Shown piece after piece: positions 1-11,849 of a stretch of DNA of 64,000 nucleotides. The translations under genes and the position numbers were made by a program. How positions within the stretch are numbered: position 1 is the stretch's first letter; every line of letters starts with the position of its first letter. The stretch lies in NCBI RefSeq assembly GCF_015666175.1, contig NZ_JADPIE010000005.1:162905-226904 (forward strand), given 5' to 3'. This DNA is from Halonatronomonas betaini. Its GTDB lineage: Bacteria; Bacillota; Halanaerobiia; Halanaerobiales; Halarsenatibacteraceae. The notes beneath the pieces were generated by a model. It searched no databases. It saw nothing but the letters and a program-made list of their open reading frames with translations, and was not told where the DNA came from.

Positions 1-408
1 TGCTGAAAGCATAATCTCAGGATCAGTAAAATCATCAAATCCTAATCCAGCAGCAAGCAACTCAAGTTCTTTCTGCTGGCGATCGATTTTACTCTGAAGA
101 ATATAATATGGACCGTAATAACCTAAGTTTAAACCTGTTCTTGGACAGTTTAAGCTTCTGACTATATTCTTTGTCCAGAATTTTTTGTAATCCAGCTTTA
201 AATCATGCCTTTTACCACAAACAAGACAATATGGACTAAAATTAATATCATCTATCTCCCTGAATAAAGTAATTTTTCGATGACCACATTCACATCTTAA
301 AGAAACTTTTTTCTGTCCAGAAAGATGAAAAATATTTAATTGATGTATGTCCAGCAATCCACATTTAGAACAGCGGATAGCCAGAGCTATATTTTTATCG
401 ATCAACAT
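1..408 (-). CDS. Partial zinc-ribbon-like protein, C-terminus outside window
   Basis: The frame is open from an ATG at 408 to the window edge, giving 136 codons without a stop. The start follows an AGG-type ribosome binding site. Three cysteine pairs are visible (CSKCG near residues 13-17, CECGH near 38-42, CLVCG near 61-65) and a further Cys near residue 86, a pattern expected of zinc-ribbon folds. The charged C-terminal part looks helical. I do not recognise the family. Cysteine spacing suggests metal binding and possibly nucleic-acid or protein contact, but that is inference. Confidence 0.7.
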   Translation of the reverse strand, partial: MLIDKNIALAIRCSKCGLLDIHQLNIFHLSGQKKVSLRCECGHRKITLFREIDDINFSPYCLVCGKRHDLKLDYKKFWTKNIVRSLNCPRTGLNLGYYGPYYILQSKIDRQQKELELLAAGLGFDDFTDPEIMLSA

Positions 409-448
409 ATTATATTACCTGATTAAATCTCAATCAGGATTACACCCC

Positions 449-516
449 CTATATCCTATACTATTCTGCATTTAAATTGAAAATCCTTTTTATTAAATAA
501 AGATTACAGGATATAG
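449..516. repeat. 9-bp perfect inverted repeat with a long spacer
   Basis: CTATATCCT at 449-457 is repeated as its reverse complement at 508-516, with 50 bases between. It lies in the gap between ridA and the partial zinc-ribbon gene. It is too widely spaced and lacks the U-run of a simple terminator. It may be a paired operator or chance in AT-rich DNA. Confidence 0.3.
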
Positions 517-538
517 AAGTCAAGTTAAATCTTAAGAA

Positions 539-922
539 TTACTTTCTAGAAATTGCAACAGCTGAAATTTCAACGTCTACATCTTTTGGTAAACCTGCAA
601 CTTCAACAAATGCTCTGGCAGGTGGCTCTGTAGTGAAATATTCACTATAGACATCATTGATTGCTCCAAAATTATCCATATCAGAGGCATAAATATTAAC
701 TTTAATTGTATCCTCAAGGCTACTCCCTGATTCTTCCAGGATTGCCTTTAAATTTTCTAATGACTGTCTGGTCTGTTCGCTAACATCACCTGTTATAAGC
801 TCTCCAGCTGGTGTCATTGGAATCTGACCAGAAATATAAACTAAGTCTCCTGCCTTAACTGCCTGTGAATAAGCTCCTATTGCTGCTGGTGCTCCATCTG
901 TGCTAATAACTTTTCTTTCCAT
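539..922 (-). CDS. ridA: RidA family reactive-intermediate deaminase
   Basis: The protein belongs to the RidA/YjgF/YER057c family. These small cytosolic trimers hydrolyse reactive enamine/imine intermediates released by PLP enzymes such as threonine dehydratase. The family signature near the C-terminus (PARAFVEVAGLP, then VEISAVA) is intact and carries the conserved Arg that binds the substrate carboxylate. The N-terminal segment IGAYSQAV and the YISGQIP strand are also typical. The first in-frame ATG at 931 sits directly on the AAAGGG ribosome binding site. The ATG at 922, three codons on, has proper spacing and is preferred. Length is about 127 residues, normal for the family. Confidence 0.92.
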   Translation of the reverse strand: MERKVISTDGAPAAIGAYSQAVKAGDLVYISGQIPMTPAGELITGDVSEQTRQSLENLKAILEESGSSLEDTIKVNIYASDMDNFGAINDVYSEYFTTEPPARAFVEVAGLPKDVDVEISAVAISRK

Positions 923-950
923 AATTATCATACCCTTTCATTTGAATGAT

Positions 951-1736
951 TTATTTACCAGTAAAGTCTGGTCTTTCTTTATTGAAAAAGGCTTCTAATC
1001 CAACTTCTTTATCTTCAGTTCCGAAACATAGTGAAAATGCATTAATTTCAAATGAGTTGCCACGCTCGACGCCAGCATCAATCCCATAATTAATAGCTTC
1101 TTTGGTCATTTTAACTGCAACTGGAGCCTGTTTAGCAATCTTTGCAGCAATCTTTTCTGCTGCTTCTAGAGAAGAGCCATTTTCTACAACTTTATTAACT
1201 AAACCAATTTCTACCGCTCTTTCCGCATCAATTTTTTCACCGGTATATAATAGATATTTAGCTTTTCTCTCACCAATCAGCCTGGCCAATCTCTGAGTGC
1301 CACCAAAGCCTGGCATAATTCCGAGGCCTGTTTCAGGCTGACCAAAAACCGCCTTTTCTTCTGCAATTGCGAGGTCACAGGCCATCATTAGTTCATTACC
1401 TCCACCAAGAGAAAAACCGTTAACAGCTGCTATTACAGGGGCAGGAAATTCCTCAATCTGCTGCATTAACTGATGACCTTCCTGAGAAAACTCTCTAGCT
1501 TCAGCCATAGTTAATTCCTTCATTTCACCGATATCAGCTCCTGCTATAAAAGATTTTTCACCATTTCCTGTAATAATCAGAGCTCTAAGGCTCTTTTTTT
1601 CTAATTTCAGAAGCAGTCGCTTAAACTCAGCTATAACCTCTAAATTTAAAGAATTATGCTGTTTAACTCTATCAATAAAAATAATACCATAATCATCTTT
1701 CATCTCAAATTGAAGATTCTTTAAATTATCTATCAT
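951..1736 (-). CDS. Enoyl-CoA hydratase/isomerase (crotonase) 1
   Basis: This 261-residue crotonase-fold protein probably hydrates short enoyl-CoA such as crotonyl-CoA. The oxyanion-hole segments FIAGADIGEM and SLGGGNE are present. Both catalytic glutamates of true hydratases appear: one in GGGNEL, one in GQPETGLG, followed by the usual GFGGTQRL. A good GAGGGGGAGC ribosome binding site precedes the ATG. Lone crotonases are hard to assign; 3-hydroxybutyryl-CoA dehydratase is plausible, but no acyl-CoA dehydrogenase, thiolase or 3-hydroxyacyl-CoA dehydrogenase lies in the window. A paralogue sits two genes upstream, at 2539-3309. Confidence 0.88.
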   Translation of the reverse strand: MIDNLKNLQFEMKDDYGIIFIDRVKQHNSLNLEVIAEFKRLLLKLEKKSLRALIITGNGEKSFIAGADIGEMKELTMAEAREFSQEGHQLMQQIEEFPAPVIAAVNGFSLGGGNELMMACDLAIAEEKAVFGQPETGLGIMPGFGGTQRLARLIGERKAKYLLYTGEKIDAERAVEIGLVNKVVENGSSLEAAEKIAAKIAKQAPVAVKMTKEAINYGIDAGVERGNSFEINAFSLCFGTEDKEVGLEAFFNKERPDFTGK

Positions 1737-1784
1737 TATAGCTCCCCCTCAATACTAATAAAGTATTTGATAATGACAAACCTA

Positions 1785-2538
1785 TTATAATTTTTGAATT
1801 TCCCGGGACCAGTTTCTAACCTGTCGATAAAACTCAGCTCTACTCCCCTGCCAGTCTGGCTCATAGCCCTGATCTGATTTCTTTAAATTATCAGTTATCA
1901 AAATAGTATCCATACCTAGCTTCCCAGCAATCATATCTTCCATCTCATCATTGCCAACCATCAATGTATTTTCTGGTTCTATCTCCATATTATCAAGAAT
2001 CTCTGCATAATATTCAGGGTTAGGTTTGCAAAAATGCATATTGCTATAACAGGTTATAAAATCAAAATGATCTGTTGATAAGCCTATCCATCTCAATCGG
2101 GCTTCAACAGCTTCAGCTGGAAAAACAGGATTTGTTGCAAGTATTAATTTTTTATTATTGGATTTTAATTCTTCTATAACCCTGACTGTTTGTGAATCTT
2201 TATTAATATTATCTCCTAAAGCAGGAAATTTTTGATTATAGAATTCATCGAAAGATTTTAATGCTTCTTCTTTATTTAATTCAGGTAACATTTTAAAGAA
2301 ATTATTGGTAAAAACCTCTTTGTTAGTTAATTGGCCATTATTTTTAATCATAGAACCGGTGGCTTTCAAAAGGGAATCAATAAATTTATCACCTTCCACC
2401 TGTCCAGAAAAATGACTTTGAAGGGCTACAAAATATTTTTCAAGAAATCTATCCATATCTATCGGTAATAATGTTCCGTCTAAATCAAATAGAATATTAT
2501 CACTGGTATTAAGCAAGTTTTTTATGTCAGTCTCAATA

Positions 2539-2546
<8 letters not shown>
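1785..2546 (-). CDS. HAD superfamily hydrolase
   Basis: This is a haloacid-dehalogenase-type phosphatase of roughly 250 residues. Motif I is FDLDGTLL, with the nucleophile Asp and the acid/base Asp two residues later. Motif II is the Thr in ILATNP, motif III the Lys in CKPNPEYY, and motif IV the acidic MVGNDEMED. An insertion of about 75 residues after motif I forms a helical C1 cap, as in phosphoglycolate-phosphatase-like members. The substrate cannot be read from sequence. The start at 2546 overlaps the stop of the upstream crotonase by 8 bases, indicating coupling; an ATG at 2558 is the alternative but has poor ribosome-binding spacing. Confidence 0.8.
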
Positions 2547-6635
<4,089 letters not shown>

Positions 6636-6649
6636 ATTATTACCCCTTT

Positions 6650-7051
6650 CTATAATTTATTTGCAAATTCCTCTGCAGATTCTTTATTTTTAAGTGACGC
6701 AAAATCCTTTACGACACAACCTAATTTTTCTAATTCAGCCATTAGCAGGCGCAAGGCCTTTGTATTTCCAAAGAATGAAGGAACAATATAAGCCATTGCA
6801 TCTTTACCGACTGTCTGCTTACTCCTGCTTAAAGTCTTTTTAATATCATCAGCTGGCCGGCCCTTAAAGATCCCATTGCTTGGACTGCCGGCTATTATCA
6901 GGTCATATTTATAAAAACTAATCTCATCTCTCCCCTGGCCTGCTTCAATCATATCAACCTGATAACCTTTCCTTTCGGCACCAGTTTTGATTGTTTCTGC
7001 AATCTCTTCAGTCTTTTTATCAGCTGAATAAACGATCAATAATCTGGCCAT
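6650..7051 (-). CDS. Flavodoxin-like protein
   Basis: A short flavodoxin-fold protein of about 133 residues. The N-terminus LLIVYSADKKTEEIAETI resembles the FMN phosphate loop but lacks the dense Ser/Thr set of classical flavodoxins. The AGSPSNGIFKGRP segment matches the aromatic/FMN-contacting loop region. An electron-transfer or FMN-binding role is likely but not certain. The upstream ATG at 7072 is disfavoured: the strong AGAGGGGG site lies between it and the ATG at 7051. A candidate promoter (TTGTTT, 16 bases, TATAAT) lies at 7101-7128. Confidence 0.72.
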   Translation of the reverse strand: MARLLIVYSADKKTEEIAETIKTGAERKGYQVDMIEAGQGRDEISFYKYDLIIAGSPSNGIFKGRPADDIKKTLSRSKQTVGKDAMAYIVPSFFGNTKALRLLMAELEKLGCVVKDFASLKNKESAEEFANKL

Positions 7052-7100
7052 AATTTTCCCCCTCTTTGACATACTAAAATCCCATACTAAACCTGAAAAA

Positions 7101-7128
7101 ATTATACCATATTATAAGGTAAAAACAA
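7101..7128 (-). promoter_or_regulatory. Candidate sigma-A promoter for the flavodoxin-argS-pyrG genes
   Basis: On the minus strand a TTGTTT box (7123-7128) is separated by 16 bases from TATAAT (7101-7106). It lies just after the trxA terminator and 50 bases before the flavodoxin start, so it may drive the run down to ridA. The -35 match is only partial. Confidence 0.45.
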
Positions 7129-7130
7129 AA

Positions 7131-7158
7131 TAAAAAAGGTAGAGGAATCACCTCTACC
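7131..7158 (-). terminator. Rho-independent terminator of trxA
   Basis: Read on the minus strand, GGTAGAGG and CCTCTACC form an 8-bp stem around a 5-base loop (7138-7158), followed by TTTTTTA and further T-rich sequence. It lies 30 bases after the trxA stop. Confidence 0.85.
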
Positions 7159-7189
7159 CTAAATATTATAATTATTTTATTTATTTTAA

Positions 7190-7510
7190 TTATTCAAGAC
7201 CTAATTTTTTTACTAAACGACCTTTAGGCATATAACCTACCAGCTTATCTTTAATTTGTCCGTCTTCAAAGACAATCATTGTAGGAATGCTCATAACTTC
7301 AAATTCTGCTGCTGTCTGTTGATTTTCATCTACATTTAATTTGCAAACTTTAATCTGATCTTCATAATTTTCAGCTATATCTTCAATAACAGGTGCAACC
7401 ATTTTACATGGTCCACACCATGAAGCCCAAAAATCAACTAAAACAGGTTTATCAGAATTTTTTACCTCATCAGAAAAAGTATCATCAGTTACCTTAATTG
7501 GTTCAGCCAT
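7190..7510 (-). CDS. trxA: Thioredoxin
   Basis: A classical cytosolic thioredoxin of about 106 residues. It has the FWASWCGPCKM active site, the KLNVDENQ strand and the cis-proline in SIPTMIVF. It reduces disulfides using electrons from a thioredoxin reductase not seen in this window. The start is taken at the ATG at 7510, seven codons inside the longest frame, because an AAAGGGGG site lies at ideal spacing before it. It is monocistronic by its own downstream terminator. Confidence 0.97.
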   Translation of the reverse strand: MAEPIKVTDDTFSDEVKNSDKPVLVDFWASWCGPCKMVAPVIEDIAENYEDQIKVCKLNVDENQQTAAEFEVMSIPTMIVFEDGQIKDKLVGYMPKGRLVKKLGLE

Positions 7511-7601
7511 TAAAATTTCCCCCTTTTTCAAATTCTATTTATCATTATACACTATTTATTTTTAAAAGAAGTTAAATAGTATACAAATAATCCAATTCTA
7601 A

Positions 7602-8981
7602 TTATAAATAATAAGTCCTATAGGCCTCTTTGGTCATATATAGATCTGCTTTACTTAAAACTTCATAGGGAGCGTGCATTGAAAGAACTGCCGGTCCACA
7701 GTCTAAGACATCCATATTGTAATTAGCAAGGAACTGGGCAATTGTTCCGCCGCCGCCTTTATCGACTGCTCCCATTTCTGCTGCCTGCCAGGTTACATTA
7801 TATTTATTCCAGATTCCACGGATATAGGCTTTAAATTCTGCTGAAGCTTCAGATGAACCACCTTTACCTCTGGCTCCTGTATAAGGGGTCATCACTATAC
7901 CCTGATTTAAATAAGGAGCATTATGCTTTGATGATGATTCAGGATAATCTGGATCAAAAGCCTGGGTAACATCACCGGACAAAGCAGTTGAATTCTCTAA
8001 GGCCTGACGAAGATCAAGATCTGAATAATTACTTTCAGTAAGATTTAATAACTTAGCGATTGTATTTTCAAAGAAAGTAGACTGCATTCCGGTATTGCCC
8101 ATGCTGCCAACCTCTTCTCTATCAACAAGTAACATAACCGCTGTCTTTTCAGGTGTATCCTCTAACTCCAGTAATGCCTGCAGGGCTGTATAGGAACAGG
8201 AACGGTCGTCATGGCCATAGGCTGCCAGGAGAGTCCTATCCAGGCCAACATCTCTTGCCAGCAGAGCCGGGACTAACTGGAGTTCTGCACTGATTAAGTC
8301 TTCTTCTTCTAAATCATGTTCTTCTTTGATTAGATTTAATAATGCTTTCTTGACTGGCTCTTTCTCATCTTCATCAGCTATTGGCCTGGTACCGACCAGA
8401 CTATTTAACTGAGCTGCATCAATAGCCTCACTCAATTTCTTTTTAGCCTGTTCTTTTCCAAAATGGGGCAAAAGATCAGTTATATAAAAAATTGGATCTT
8501 CAGGATCCATACCAATTGATATATTAAGCCTGGTACCACCTTCTTTAACGACAACTCCTCTGATTGCCAGGGGAAGAGTAACCCATTGATACTTTTTAAC
8601 CCCACCATAATAATGGGTTGTAAAGAATGCCATCTCTTTTTCTTCAAATAATGGTTTCGGTTTAAGATCAATTCTTGGAGAATCAACATGGGCTCCAACT
8701 ATTTTTAAACCTTCAGTTAGTTTATCCTCACCGATAATGGCAGCTAAGACTGCTCCCTCCCGGTTCTGAGCATAAACTTTATCTCCAGTTTGTAATTTTT
8801 CAGTTTTGGTAATATCTTTAAAGCCTGCTGTTTTAAGTTCTGCAACAGTACCCCGGATGAATTCTCTTTCTGTTCTATTCTCATCCATAAAGCTCTTATA
8901 GCGATTGGCAAATTCAAAGACTTCTTTTTCTTCATCCTGACTAAACTTTAGCCAGAGATTCTTTCTGTCAACTTCAGCCAT
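7602..8981 (-). CDS. M18 family aminopeptidase
   Basis: A 459-residue zinc metallopeptidase of family M18 (aspartyl aminopeptidase type). Such enzymes form cytosolic dodecamers that trim N-terminal residues from peptides. Metal-ligand and catalytic segments are present: VGAHVDSPRID, GHDDRSCSYTAL, MLLVDREEVGSMG and the terminal SMHAPYEVLSKADLY. A GAGGTG site precedes the ATG. The gene has its own promoter, divergent from ccdA. It could act in peptide turnover during amino-acid fermentation. Confidence 0.92.
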   Translation of the reverse strand: MAEVDRKNLWLKFSQDEEKEVFEFANRYKSFMDENRTEREFIRGTVAELKTAGFKDITKTEKLQTGDKVYAQNREGAVLAAIIGEDKLTEGLKIVGAHVDSPRIDLKPKPLFEEKEMAFFTTHYYGGVKKYQWVTLPLAIRGVVVKEGGTRLNISIGMDPEDPIFYITDLLPHFGKEQAKKKLSEAIDAAQLNSLVGTRPIADEDEKEPVKKALLNLIKEEHDLEEEDLISAELQLVPALLARDVGLDRTLLAAYGHDDRSCSYTALQALLELEDTPEKTAVMLLVDREEVGSMGNTGMQSTFFENTIAKLLNLTESNYSDLDLRQALENSTALSGDVTQAFDPDYPESSSKHNAPYLNQGIVMTPYTGARGKGGSSEASAEFKAYIRGIWNKYNVTWQAAEMGAVDKGGGGTIAQFLANYNMDVLDCGPAVLSMHAPYEVLSKADLYMTKEAYRTYYL

Positions 8982-9018
8982 TTAATTATCACCTCATAAT
9001 TTATTTTTAATCAATACA

Positions 9019-9047
9019 ATTATAACCCTTTAAACAATATTCTGCAA
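9019..9047 (-). promoter_or_regulatory. Promoter of the M18 aminopeptidase gene
   Basis: On the minus strand TTGCAG (9042-9047), a 17-base spacer and a perfect TATAAT (9019-9024) form a good sigma-A promoter 38 bases before the ATG. It faces away from the ccdA promoter. Confidence 0.7.
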
Positions 9048-9052
9048 TCTTA

Positions 9053-9081
9053 TTGTCATAATTAATCTTGAGTGTTATAAT
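9053..9081 (+). promoter_or_regulatory. Promoter of ccdA
   Basis: TTGTCA (9053-9058), a 17-base spacer and a perfect TATAAT (9076-9081) precede ccdA by 34 bases. This is the only strong plus-strand promoter I identified in the window. Confidence 0.75.
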
Positions 9082-9115
9082 GAGAATAGTTCCCGAAAGA
9101 AAGGATTGAGTCTTT

Positions 9116-9802
9116 ATGCAACAGGAATTAACAATACCACTTGCTTTAACTGCCGGGATTTTATCTATATTTTCTCCCTGTATACTACCACTTATCCCAT
9201 CTTATCTTGGAATCTTAACAGGTAGTAATCCTAAAAAAATAAATTCTAAGTGGTCTCTTATAAAACCGGCTTTATTATTTGTAGCGGGCTTTTCTATAAT
9301 TTTTATTTTGCTTGGAGTTTCAGCTTCCTGGATCGGTCAGGTATTATTAAGAAGACAGTTTGAACTATCAAGATTTGGTGGAATCATAATTATATTATTT
9401 GGTCTCCACACCCTGGGAGCCTTTAAGCTTCCATTTATTAATTTTAATCTCCAGAATAAAATTCCTGCTGGGATAACTGGGAATCTAAAAGCATTCATTT
9501 TTGGGCTGGTAATCGCTCTGGCCTGGACCCCCTGCATCGGGCCAGTACTTGGAACTATTTTAGTTTTTGCAGGTAGCAGTGGAAATATAGCCTCTGGATT
9601 TATTATGATGACAGCCTATTCAATTGGACTTGCTATCCCATTTTTACTGGCAGCATTTTTTCTAGATTACTGGTTAAGTAAAATCAAAAGCCTAAATCCC
9701 TATCTACCCTGGATTAAAAAAATCAGTGGAGTTATATTGATTATTGTTGGAATCCTGATCTTTACAGGTAGATTTGCAGCCTTAACCAATCTATTAGCTT
9801 AA
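9116..9802 (+). CDS. ccdA: CcdA-type thiol-disulfide transmembrane transporter
   Basis: A 228-residue integral membrane protein with about six hydrophobic segments, related to CcdA and the DsbD core. It passes electrons from cytosolic thioredoxin across the membrane to extracytoplasmic thioredoxin-like proteins. The two conserved membrane cysteines lie in the SPCILPLIPSYLG segment of TM1 and the TPCIGPVLG segment of TM4. The ATG follows GAAAGGA at 9098-9104. The next gene encodes a membrane-anchored thioredoxin, its likely electron acceptor, and cytosolic TrxA is encoded 1.6 kb away. Confidence 0.93.
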   Translation: MQQELTIPLALTAGILSIFSPCILPLIPSYLGILTGSNPKKINSKWSLIKPALLFVAGFSIIFILLGVSASWIGQVLLRRQFELSRFGGIIIILFGLHTLGAFKLPFINFNLQNKIPAGITGNLKAFIFGLVIALAWTPCIGPVLGTILVFAGSSGNIASGFIMMTAYSIGLAIPFLLAAFFLDYWLSKIKSLNPYLPWIKKISGVILIIVGILIFTGRFAALTNLLA

Positions 9803-9850
9803 TAAAATCTCGTTAAATTATATTAATTATAAATAAAAGGATGTGTGACT

Positions 9851-10387
9851 ATGAATCTATTAAAAAACAAGAAAAGAAAAATTATTATTGCCGGACTCCT
9901 GGTAATTGTTTTTGCCGGTGGTTTTTTAATCGGTCAAAATTTATTTGCTGAAGATAATGATATTGAAAAAGGTATTGAACCAGGTCAGTTAGCCCCTGAT
10001 TTCACCCTTATGAACCTTGATGGAGAAGAAGTCAGTCTATCTGATTATAGAGATAAATATGTTCTGATTAACTTCTGGACAACCTGGTGTCCAAATTGTC
10101 TGGCTGAACTTCCACATTTAGAAGATCTCCAGAATAATTATCCTGATGATGTCAGGGTGCTGGCAGTTAATTTTGGTGAAAACCAGGCCACAATCAATGA
10201 GTTTATGGCTGATATGGAATTTGAAGATTTCATGGTCCTCCTGGATGAAGATCAGGCAGTCGGCAGGGAATATCTGGTTAGAGGTGTGCCAACCAATATG
10301 TTTATAGACCGGGATGGAACTGTAATAGACCGAATTGTCGGTTATATGGAATATGAAGATCTAATAGCGATATTTGAATTAAATTAA
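9851..10387 (+). CDS. Membrane-anchored TlpA/ResA-like thioredoxin
   Basis: A protein of about 178 residues with an N-terminal signal anchor (basic residues, then IIIAGLLVIVFAGGFLIG) and an AhpC/TSA-Redoxin thioredoxin fold. The redox motif is WCPNC, the proximal Pro is in RGVPTNMF, and PDFTLMNLDG marks the fold's start. It probably reduces disulfides or apocytochrome-type thiols outside the membrane with electrons from CcdA. The ATG at 9851 is preferred to a GTG at 9845 because AAAGG sits 10 bases before it. A strong terminator follows. Confidence 0.9.
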   Translation: MNLLKNKKRKIIIAGLLVIVFAGGFLIGQNLFAEDNDIEKGIEPGQLAPDFTLMNLDGEEVSLSDYRDKYVLINFWTTWCPNCLAELPHLEDLQNNYPDDVRVLAVNFGENQATINEFMADMEFEDFMVLLDEDQAVGREYLVRGVPTNMFIDRDGTVIDRIVGYMEYEDLIAIFELN

Positions 10388-10407
10388 ATCTAATTTCCAA
10401 ATATTTT

Positions 10408-10432
10408 AGCGGGCCTGACCGGCCCGCTTTTT
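10408..10432 (+). terminator. Terminator of the ccdA operon
   Basis: AGCGGGCC and GGCCCGCT pair around a TGACC loop (10408-10428), followed by TTTTT. It sits between the convergent ccdA operon and the flavoprotein gene. It may act weakly in the other direction too. Confidence 0.88.
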
Positions 10433-10435
10433 AAA

Positions 10436-11782
10436 TTATATCTTCTTTTTAGCTAACATACCCAGGATTGCAACTGGATCTTTCGGCACTGAATAAGGAG
10501 GAGCATAACCGAGATCAATTTGGAAAAGATCATCTGCTGTCTGCTCGGCATAAATCGCTGTTGCCAGGACATCTATCCTTTTATCTACTCCACTCCGGCC
10601 AACTCCTTCTGCTCCTAAAATTCTTCCAGTCTCTTTATCAAAAATACCTCTTAAACTGAAATATTCAAAACCTGGATAATATCCTGCATGATTAGGTGCC
10701 TTAATTGTAATCGAAAATGGATCAAAGCCAGCTGCCTTAGCTTCATCTTCTTTAATTCCAGTTGTTGCAACAATGTAATCAAAGACCTTGGTAATACCGG
10801 TACCTAAAATCCCTCTATGAAAATTATTGCCGCCAACAGCATTCTCACCAGCGACTCTGCCCTGTTTATTAGCAGTCGAACCAAGAGGAACCCAGGCTGG
10901 ATGACCACTGACTAGATTAACTGACTGAACACAATCTCCACAGGCCCAAATATCATCAAGGTTTGTTTCCATCCGACCATTAACCTTTATAGAATCTTGC
11001 ACCCCTAGTTCAATGCCTGCTTCTTTGGCCAGCTTTGAAACTGGACGAATTCCAATCGCTATTAAAACCATATCTGTTTCTATCTCTTTTCCTGAGTCAA
11101 GAATTACCTTTTCAACTTTGTCTTTTCCTTTAAATTCAGTAACTCCCTGACCAAGAAAGAACTTAACCCCATTTTCTCTACAATGATTTTCAACCTTTTC
11201 AGAAAGCTCACTATTTATCAAGGACAGAATGTGTTCACTTTTTTCTACAACTGTAACTTCAAGGCCAAGCTCAGCATAAGCTTCTGCCATCTCCATACCG
11301 ATAAGTCCTCCACCGACTATTGTTACTTTATTAACCTCTGAATTCGTTGTGATTCTTCTATGACGATCAGCATGGTTTACTGTCCTTAAAGACACTATAT
11401 TCTTAAGATCAATCCCTGGTATTGGAGGCATTATCGGTTTCGCCCCTGTAGAAATAATTAGTTTATCATAACTATCAGTTCCTTCTTCATCATTTACTAA
11501 ATCCTTATAATGGATCTCCTTTTTTTCTGGGTCGATTTTAGTAACTTCATGAGAAGCCTTCATAGTAATACCATATTTATCTGAAAACTTTTCAGGCGTA
11601 TTAATGATTAAACTGCTCCGCTCATCAATAACCCCTGAAATATAATAGGGAAGCCCACAGCCTGAATAAGAAATATCATCATCTTTTTCATATAGAGTGA
11701 CTTCAACGTCTGGATTTACTCTAGTTGCCCTGGCCGCTGCACTGGTCCCAGAGGCAACTCCACCAATAACAATTAATTTCAT
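10436..11782 (-). CDS. CoA-disulfide reductase / NADH oxidase family flavoprotein
   Basis: A 448-residue FAD- and NAD(P)H-dependent oxidoreductase of the single-cysteine CoADR/Nox/Npsr group. The N-terminal FAD site is VIGGVASGTSAA, and the single redox Cys is residue 42 in SYSGCGLPYYI. The central NAD(P)H site is VGGGLIGMEMA, and a second FAD contact reads DDIWACGDC. The C-terminal dimer segment GYAPPYSVPKDPV keeps the family tyrosine. No rhodanese domain is present. It may reduce CoA disulfide, polysulfide or oxygen; sequence alone does not decide. A -10 TATAAT lies at 11816-11821. Confidence 0.85.
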   Translation of the reverse strand: MKLIVIGGVASGTSAAARATRVNPDVEVTLYEKDDDISYSGCGLPYYISGVIDERSSLIINTPEKFSDKYGITMKASHEVTKIDPEKKEIHYKDLVNDEEGTDSYDKLIISTGAKPIMPPIPGIDLKNIVSLRTVNHADRHRRITTNSEVNKVTIVGGGLIGMEMAEAYAELGLEVTVVEKSEHILSLINSELSEKVENHCRENGVKFFLGQGVTEFKGKDKVEKVILDSGKEIETDMVLIAIGIRPVSKLAKEAGIELGVQDSIKVNGRMETNLDDIWACGDCVQSVNLVSGHPAWVPLGSTANKQGRVAGENAVGGNNFHRGILGTGITKVFDYIVATTGIKEDEAKAAGFDPFSITIKAPNHAGYYPGFEYFSLRGIFDKETGRILGAEGVGRSGVDKRIDVLATAIYAEQTADDLFQIDLGYAPPYSVPKDPVAILGMLAKKKI

Positions 11783-11815
11783 GTTATATCAATCCTCCTG
11801 CTCTTCTTTTTACTT

Positions 11816-11821
11816 ATTATA
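11816..11821 (-). promoter_or_regulatory. -10 box upstream of the CoADR-like gene
   Basis: A perfect TATAAT on the minus strand, 34 bases before the ATG. The matching -35 is poor (TGTTAT at 17 bases). Read-through from the potassium operon is possible, since no clear terminator follows the APC gene. Confidence 0.4.
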
Positions 11822-11849
11822 CCATTAATAAGATTAAAATAACAGGATC

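Noticed and set aside
7511..7600. Promoter of trxA
   Set aside because: A TATAAT is present about 40 bases before the start, but no acceptable -35 lies at 16-18 bases, so it was not listed.
11822..11849. Terminator after the APC gene
   Set aside because: Only a 5-bp AAGAT/ATCTT pairing was found and no U-run follows.
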